A stretch of 64,000 nucleotides of DNA from Ichthyophis bannanicus (taxonomy: Eukaryota; Chordata; Amphibia; Gymnophiona; Ichthyophiidae), in the NCBI GenBank assembly GCA_033557465.1, contig CM066033.1, forward strand, positions 386,329,289 to 386,393,288, read 5' to 3'. Position 1 is the stretch's first letter, and every line of letters starts with the position of its first letter. Below the pieces are notes generated by a model. That model searched no databases and had not been told where the DNA came from. It saw only the letters and a program-made list of their open reading frames with translations. This document shows, piece after piece, positions 62,888 to 64,000 of the stretch. Both the position numbers and the translations under genes were made by a program.

Positions 62888-64000
62888 CCTTGACGACTGG
62901 CTGATCTCTGCTCCCTCCTCATGGGAGGCCACTTCAGCCACTCACCGAACCATCTCCCTGTTATCATCTCTGGGCTTCCTAGTGAACCACCAGAAATCAC
63001 ACCTGCAACCCTCCCAGCGAATCAAATTCATAGGGGTGATCATAGACACCACTGCCTTCAAAGCATTCCTTCCCCGTCCCCGGAGGGACGCCATCATCAG
63101 CCTGACACGGAGCGTCTCAACGAATGGACAAACCGCCGCCCAAACGCTGCTCCGCCTGCTGGGCCACATGGCCGCTTCAGCCCAAGTGATTACAACAGCA
63201 AAGCTTCATATGCGCCACCTACAGTGGCACCTGCGGTCACAATGGAACCAGCACTCACAGCCCTTGAGCTCACGAGTCCCTCTAAATGCCGCAGTAACAG
63301 CCTCCCTCCACTGGTGTACGCGCAAAAGGAACCTAACGCGCGGTCGCCTCCTGAGGCAGCCTGTTCATCAGCTAACCATCACCACTGATGCCTCTCCAAC
63401 AGGCTGGGGGGCGCACTGCCTCCACCTCCGCACTCAGGGAGCCTGGATGGCAAAAGAACAAATGCTACACATCAACCTCCTGGAGCTCAGGGCTATACGA
63501 CACGCCCTCCAAGCCTTTCAGAACCTCGTCTATGGGAAAGCAATGCTCATCCAGACAGACGGCCAAGTGGCCATGTTCTATGTCAACAAGCAGGGAGGGA
63601 CAGGCTCCCACCCGCTGTGCAGAGAGGCCCTCCAGATATGGATCTTTGCACTATCCAAACGCTGCCTCATCCGAGCGTCCTACCTGCCGGGACTCCAAAA
63701 CACACTAGCAGACTGCCTCAGCCGCCAGCTCAACCCGCACGAGTGGTCCCTCAACCACCAAGTGGCTCGAACCCTCTTCCAATGATGGGGGATGCCACAA
63801 ATCGACCTCTTTGCAGCACCGGAGAACACGAAGTGCAGCACATTCTGCTTGAAACACCCCTCCCACCTCAGCATCGCGTTGGATGCCTTCGACGTGTACT
63901 GGGGGGAATGGTCACTCATTTACGCCTTTCCCCCCCTCCCCATTTATGCCTTCCCCCCCCTCCCCCTGATATCCCTGACCCTACAGCGGATCGTCTCGGA
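62888..64000 (+). mobile_element. Divergent DIRS retrotransposon, internal part
   Basis: The sequence starts inside the RT catalytic block ('LDDWLISAPS') and carries on through RT C-terminus, RNase H and the pol end, running off the window. It is clearly a different subfamily from the other DIRS copies: conserved motifs agree but the DNA does not align closely. The 5' part is missing. Confidence 0.87.
62888..64000 (+). pseudogene. DIRS RT end and RNase H (partial)
   Basis: In frame: 'LDDWLISAPSSWEA', 'QRIKFIGVIIDTTAFKAFLP', 'LLRLLGHMAASAQVI', RNase H 'ITTDASPTGWGAHC', 'INLLELRAIRHALQAF', 'QTDGQVAMFYVNKQGGTGSH' and 'SYLPGLQNTLADCLSRQL'. A TGA at 63784-63786 interrupts the frame just before 'WGMPQIDLFAAPENTKC', which continues in the same frame. 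The open frame upstream of 62888 comes from the SINE, so the ATG at 62826 is not a real start. Confidence 0.87.

Overview
The window looks like intergenic and intronic DNA from a large, transposon-rich vertebrate genome. One host gene can be named with confidence: the main coding exon of Toll-like receptor 5 (TLR5) at about 16875-19449 on the + strand. The repeat mix is DIRS tyrosine-recombinase retrotransposons, CR1 and L2 LINEs, an L1-like LINE, a Penelope-like element, tRNA-derived CORE-SINEs and hAT, mariner and other foldback DNA elements. That mix fits an amphibian best, and a caecilian is my leading guess. The species is inference; nothing in the sequence proves it.

Layout. 1-8003: minus-strand CR1-like fragments, a CORE-SINE and the 3' half of a minus-strand DIRS. 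8004-13014: a plus-strand DIRS that interrupts a CR1 copy, is split by a 1,333-bp insertion with 4-bp target duplications (10646-11978), and ends abruptly at an L1-like 3' fragment (13015-14800). 15400-16550: CR1 debris and two hAT-type foldback elements with six perfect octamer motifs just upstream of TLR5. 16875-19449: TLR5. 20642-28591: a run of non-autonomous DNA elements (hAT, mariner-like and others) plus an L1 ORF1 remnant split by a SINE. 29498-32499: a Penelope-like element with reverse transcriptase, GIY-YIG endonuclease, 392-bp inverted terminal repeats and a 15-bp target duplication. 33852-37747: a 3.9-kb unit with terminal inverted repeats holding three tRNA-like modules; an uninterrupted copy of its target repeat lies at 41036-41225. 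37818-41027: a non-autonomous hAT element carrying a C-rich minisatellite and a GC-rich hairpin, with a perfect 8-bp target duplication.

The most striking structure is 43070-62552. A second copy of the minisatellite-bearing hAT element (TSD GTTACACA/GTTCCACA) contains a plus-strand L2 LINE. That L2 contains a nearly full-length minus-strand L2-clade LINE (TSD GATTTT) with about six 151-bp promoter-like monomers at its 5' end. This LINE in turn contains a nearly complete 5.6-kb DIRS (45925-51498). A separate L2 copy sits inside the minisatellite. The insertion order can be read from the breakpoints.

From 62888 to the end of the window lies part of a divergent DIRS. I found no complete multi-exon host gene other than the TLR5 exon. 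Two short open frames with membrane or signal segments (28116-28367 and 33673-33831) are unidentified and flagged as leads.
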